From UBA6054 sp963975575 (GTDB taxonomy: Bacteria; Planctomycetota; Phycisphaerae; Phycisphaerales; UBA1924): a stretch of DNA of 64,000 nucleotides. The notes under the pieces are model-generated. The model had not been told where the DNA came from. It was given only the letters and a program-made list of their open reading frames with translations, and did not search any database. Of this stretch, positions 62,223 to 64,000 are shown in pieces (positions within the stretch are counted from its first letter, which is position 1; each line of letters starts with the position of its first letter). The stretch lies in contig CAXBHL010000001.1 in NCBI GenBank assembly GCA_963975575.1, positions 62,001-126,000 on the forward strand, in the 5' to 3' direction. The translations under genes and the position numbers were made by a program.

Positions 62223-63759
62223 CCATGTCCGCGGGCCACGCCCGCACGGCCTCGCTGGCGAGCACGTCCGAATGGTCGGCCCCCGGCACGATCGTGATCG
62301 AGCCGGGCGTGACCTCCATGGTCAGACGCGGATCGACCTCGCGGAGGGTGTCGCGCAGTCGGATCACCGCCAGGTGCAGGTCGTACGAGTCCGCACCGCC
62401 CACGACAAGCCGAACACGCTCACGGAACACCGACGCGAACCGGGCCGGGTCGGCCCGGAGCCGCGCCGCGATGTCGTAGGCACGGAACACGCCGGCCACG
62501 CCAGGGTCGATCGCCCCGCCAGCAGGGTCGTACAGGGCCGCGGGGAGGCCGTCGGCCCCGCGTGGCGCGAACACGGCCATCCACGAGTGCCACTGCTGCC
62601 CGGAGGTGTTCCCGGGCCCGATCACGTTCTCGACGCCGATCTCCTGGCGCACCGTCATGAGCACCTCGCCACCCTCGGTGTAGGACGGGATCGGCTCGAC
62701 CCCGCCGTCGGGCGCGGGGCGGGTGTACATGTTCTCGCCGGCGTAAAGGTCGATCTTCTGGAACGCGTGAAAGTCCACCGGGTCCGGGGCGCTCGACCAG
62801 GTCGCGCCGAAGGTCTCCGGGTGCTCGGTGGCCAGCCACAGCGTGCTCCAACCGCCCGAGGAGTGCCCGTTCAGCAGCCGGGCCTCGGGCCTTGCGATCA
62901 GACCGAAGCGCGCCTCCAGCGCGGGGATCAGCTCTTCGACGAGCGCGCGGGCCACCGGGCCGTTGTTCGCCGAGTCGGCCAGCAGCGTGTGCCCGAACGG
63001 GCCGTCGGGGTCCAGCACGATCGTGAACACGCTCGATGCCAGCGTGTGCCCGGGCGAGCCCGGCTCGAGGTCACGCCGCCGCGCGGCGATCCCCCCGGCC
63101 ATCGTGTGGTCGCCCCCGAACCCCGGCACGACATACAGCGCCGGGTACGCCTCGCCCGGCCGGTGATCGACCGGAAACACCACCCCCGCCCGCATCGAGG
63201 TCGGGCGTCCACGGAACTCGGTCAGCACCCCCGAAGGGATCTCGACGTACTCGACCCCTGCGGGGGCCCGCGTCCGCGCGGGGCCCACGGTCTCGGACAG
63301 CACCAGGTCGGCGCCGGTCCAGGACCCGTCGTCTTCCACGCGGAACCGCACCACCCCGGAAAACAGATTGCCCTCCTCACGCCTCCACGAGCCGAACTCC
63401 CGGCGCTGGTCGTACACCGCCTGCGCCCGGTACGAGCCCGGGGGCAGGTCCGCCATCGCGCCGGGGAAGCCCGACGCCGATCGGTCCGTCAGTTCCACGG
63501 TTTCCCCGGGCGCGATCGAGGGCCGATCCAGCCCGTACAGGGGTTGCGGGTCTTCATAGAACGGCGCGTCGGCGGGCGTCCGGCGGGGCGACACCGACGC
63601 GTCGGGCCGGATCACGTACACCACCAGCCGGCCCGGGCCCGACGCCGATCCGTCCAGCGACGGATCCAGGCGCACCGTGAACCCCGGACCACGCGCCGCG
63701 CCGGCCGCGTCGCCCCCGATCACGAACGCGAGGCAACAAGCGAACAGGGCGGCGAACAT
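62170..63759 (-). CDS. secreted esterase D-like alpha/beta hydrolase
   Basis: This 529-residue exported protein has a signal peptide (MFAALFACCLAFVIGG), a beta-sandwich-like N-terminal half (to about 165) and an esterase D-family alpha/beta-hydrolase domain. The nucleophile S300 is in NGHSSGGW. The catalytic acid and His are expected in DSYDL and PGADHSD near the C-terminus. Family members hydrolyse S-formylglutathione, enterobactin, feruloyl or other esters; the substrate is unknown. ATG 63759 has GAGGAA. Confidence 0.85.
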   Translation of the reverse strand: MFAALFACCLAFVIGGDAAGAARGPGFTVRLDPSLDGSASGPGRLVVYVIRPDASVSPRRTPADAPFYEDPQPLYGLDRPSIAPGETVELTDRSASGFPGAMADLPPGSYRAQAVYDQRREFGSWRREEGNLFSGVVRFRVEDDGSWTGADLVLSETVGPARTRAPAGVEYVEIPSGVLTEFRGRPTSMRAGVVFPVDHRPGEAYPALYVVPGFGGDHTMAGGIAARRRDLEPGSPGHTLASSVFTIVLDPDGPFGHTLLADSANNGPVARALVEELIPALEARFGLIARPEARLLNGHSSGGWSTLWLATEHPETFGATWSSAPDPVDFHAFQKIDLYAGENMYTRPAPDGGVEPIPSYTEGGEVLMTVRQEIGVENVIGPGNTSGQQWHSWMAVFAPRGADGLPAALYDPAGGAIDPGVAGVFRAYDIAARLRADPARFASVFRERVRLVVGGADSYDLHLAVIRLRDTLREVDPRLTMEVTPGSITIVPGADHSDVLASEAVRAWPADMVTHLRRSGLPVRADATP

Positions 63760-63893
63760 GGTCGTTCCTCTATGGGCCCGGACACCGCCCGACGGCACCG
63801 GGTTTCGCGCGATCCGGACCATGGCGGGTTGTGGGACGGGCGGGAGCCGGCTCGGGGGCGGTCCGCGGCCGGGATGCGGCGGACTCTGGACAA

Positions 63894-63967
63894 CGCGCCC
63901 GGCAGGGATCGAACCTGCGACCTGCGGTTTAGGAAACCGCCGCTCTATCCGACTGAGCTACGAGCGC
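63894..63967 (-). tRNA. tRNA-Arg (anticodon CCU)
   Basis: The minus strand folds into a cloverleaf: acceptor GCGCTCG/CGGGCGC (one mismatch-free 7-bp stem with a G-U-type pair tolerated), anticodon stem GCGGT/ACCGC with loop TTCCTAA (anticodon CCT), and T arm GCAGG/CCTGC. CCA is not encoded. It reads AGG codons. Confidence 0.93.
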
Positions 63968-64000
63968 ACGCCCCCATCGTAGCGGCGGGCAAGCCCGTTC

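Overview
The window is high-GC bacterial DNA and looks chromosomal. It most likely comes from a planctomycete of the class Phycisphaerae. The best taxonomic clues are two secreted proteins ending in the tandem 'NFFDISTYLGLYN'-type C-terminus (GC-type dockerin, typical of that class), a short PEP-CTERM-like sorting tail, a CxxC/CxxC zinc-ribbon membrane protein of planctomycete style, fibro-slime proteins, DUF4139 and VIT/vWA proteins. This placement is an inference from protein style; no rRNA is present.

Layout. 1-5.3 kb: an incomplete 7TM-HD phosphohydrolase and PhoH on the minus strand, a small lipoprotein on plus, and a PhoB/PhoR-like two-component pair on minus. 5.5-12.8 kb: five consecutive OprO/OprP-type porins on plus. 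Porins 3 and 4 are a tandem duplication whose cores look identical for about 1 kb; several of the genes have their own terminator or promoter-like box. 12.9-17.9 kb (minus): an overlapping operon of glycosyltransferase, BshC-like protein, BtuF-like lipoprotein and ArgS. 17.9-19.8 kb: a non-coding stretch with a perfect 18-bp hairpin, and a secreted protein with its own strong promoter. 19.8-30.9 kb: an orphan UgpC/MsmX-type ATPase coupled to an unknown protein, a SixA-like phosphatase, a DUF885 hydrolase, tRNA-Gln(CUG), AMP nucleosidase, an MsbA-type exporter, a PEP-CTERM-like protein, a dicarboxylate symporter and a heme oxygenase-like protein. 31-40 kb: an M14 carboxypeptidase with GC-type dockerin, then a translationally coupled run of GCS2-CBS ligase, aspartoacylase-like deacylase and gamma-glutamyltranspeptidase, then an Fsr-like MFS exporter. 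40.2-46.9 kb: VIT/vWA protein, DUF4139 protein, OmpR-type regulator and a histidine kinase with a very large extracytoplasmic domain. 47-54 kb: tRNA-Ile(GAU), a SRAP protein, an MFS transporter, GalE, a DUF502-Hpf-PtsN-HPr-Trm112-like operon and MurA. 54.2-56.8 kb: two fibro-slime proteins and a lipoprotein. 56.9-60 kb: the peptidoglycan recycling operon anmK-murQ-nagZ. 60.3-64 kb: a second GC-type dockerin protein, a zinc-ribbon protein, a secreted esterase and tRNA-Arg(CCU).

The most suggestive units are the phosphate-porin array beside the PhoBR-like pair, the GCS2-CBS/AstE-like/GGT operon, and the VIT-vWA/DUF4139 pair followed by a private-looking two-component system. No CRISPR array, prophage or transposase is visible. 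Starts are often GTG or TTG, and 4-base stop/start overlaps are common.
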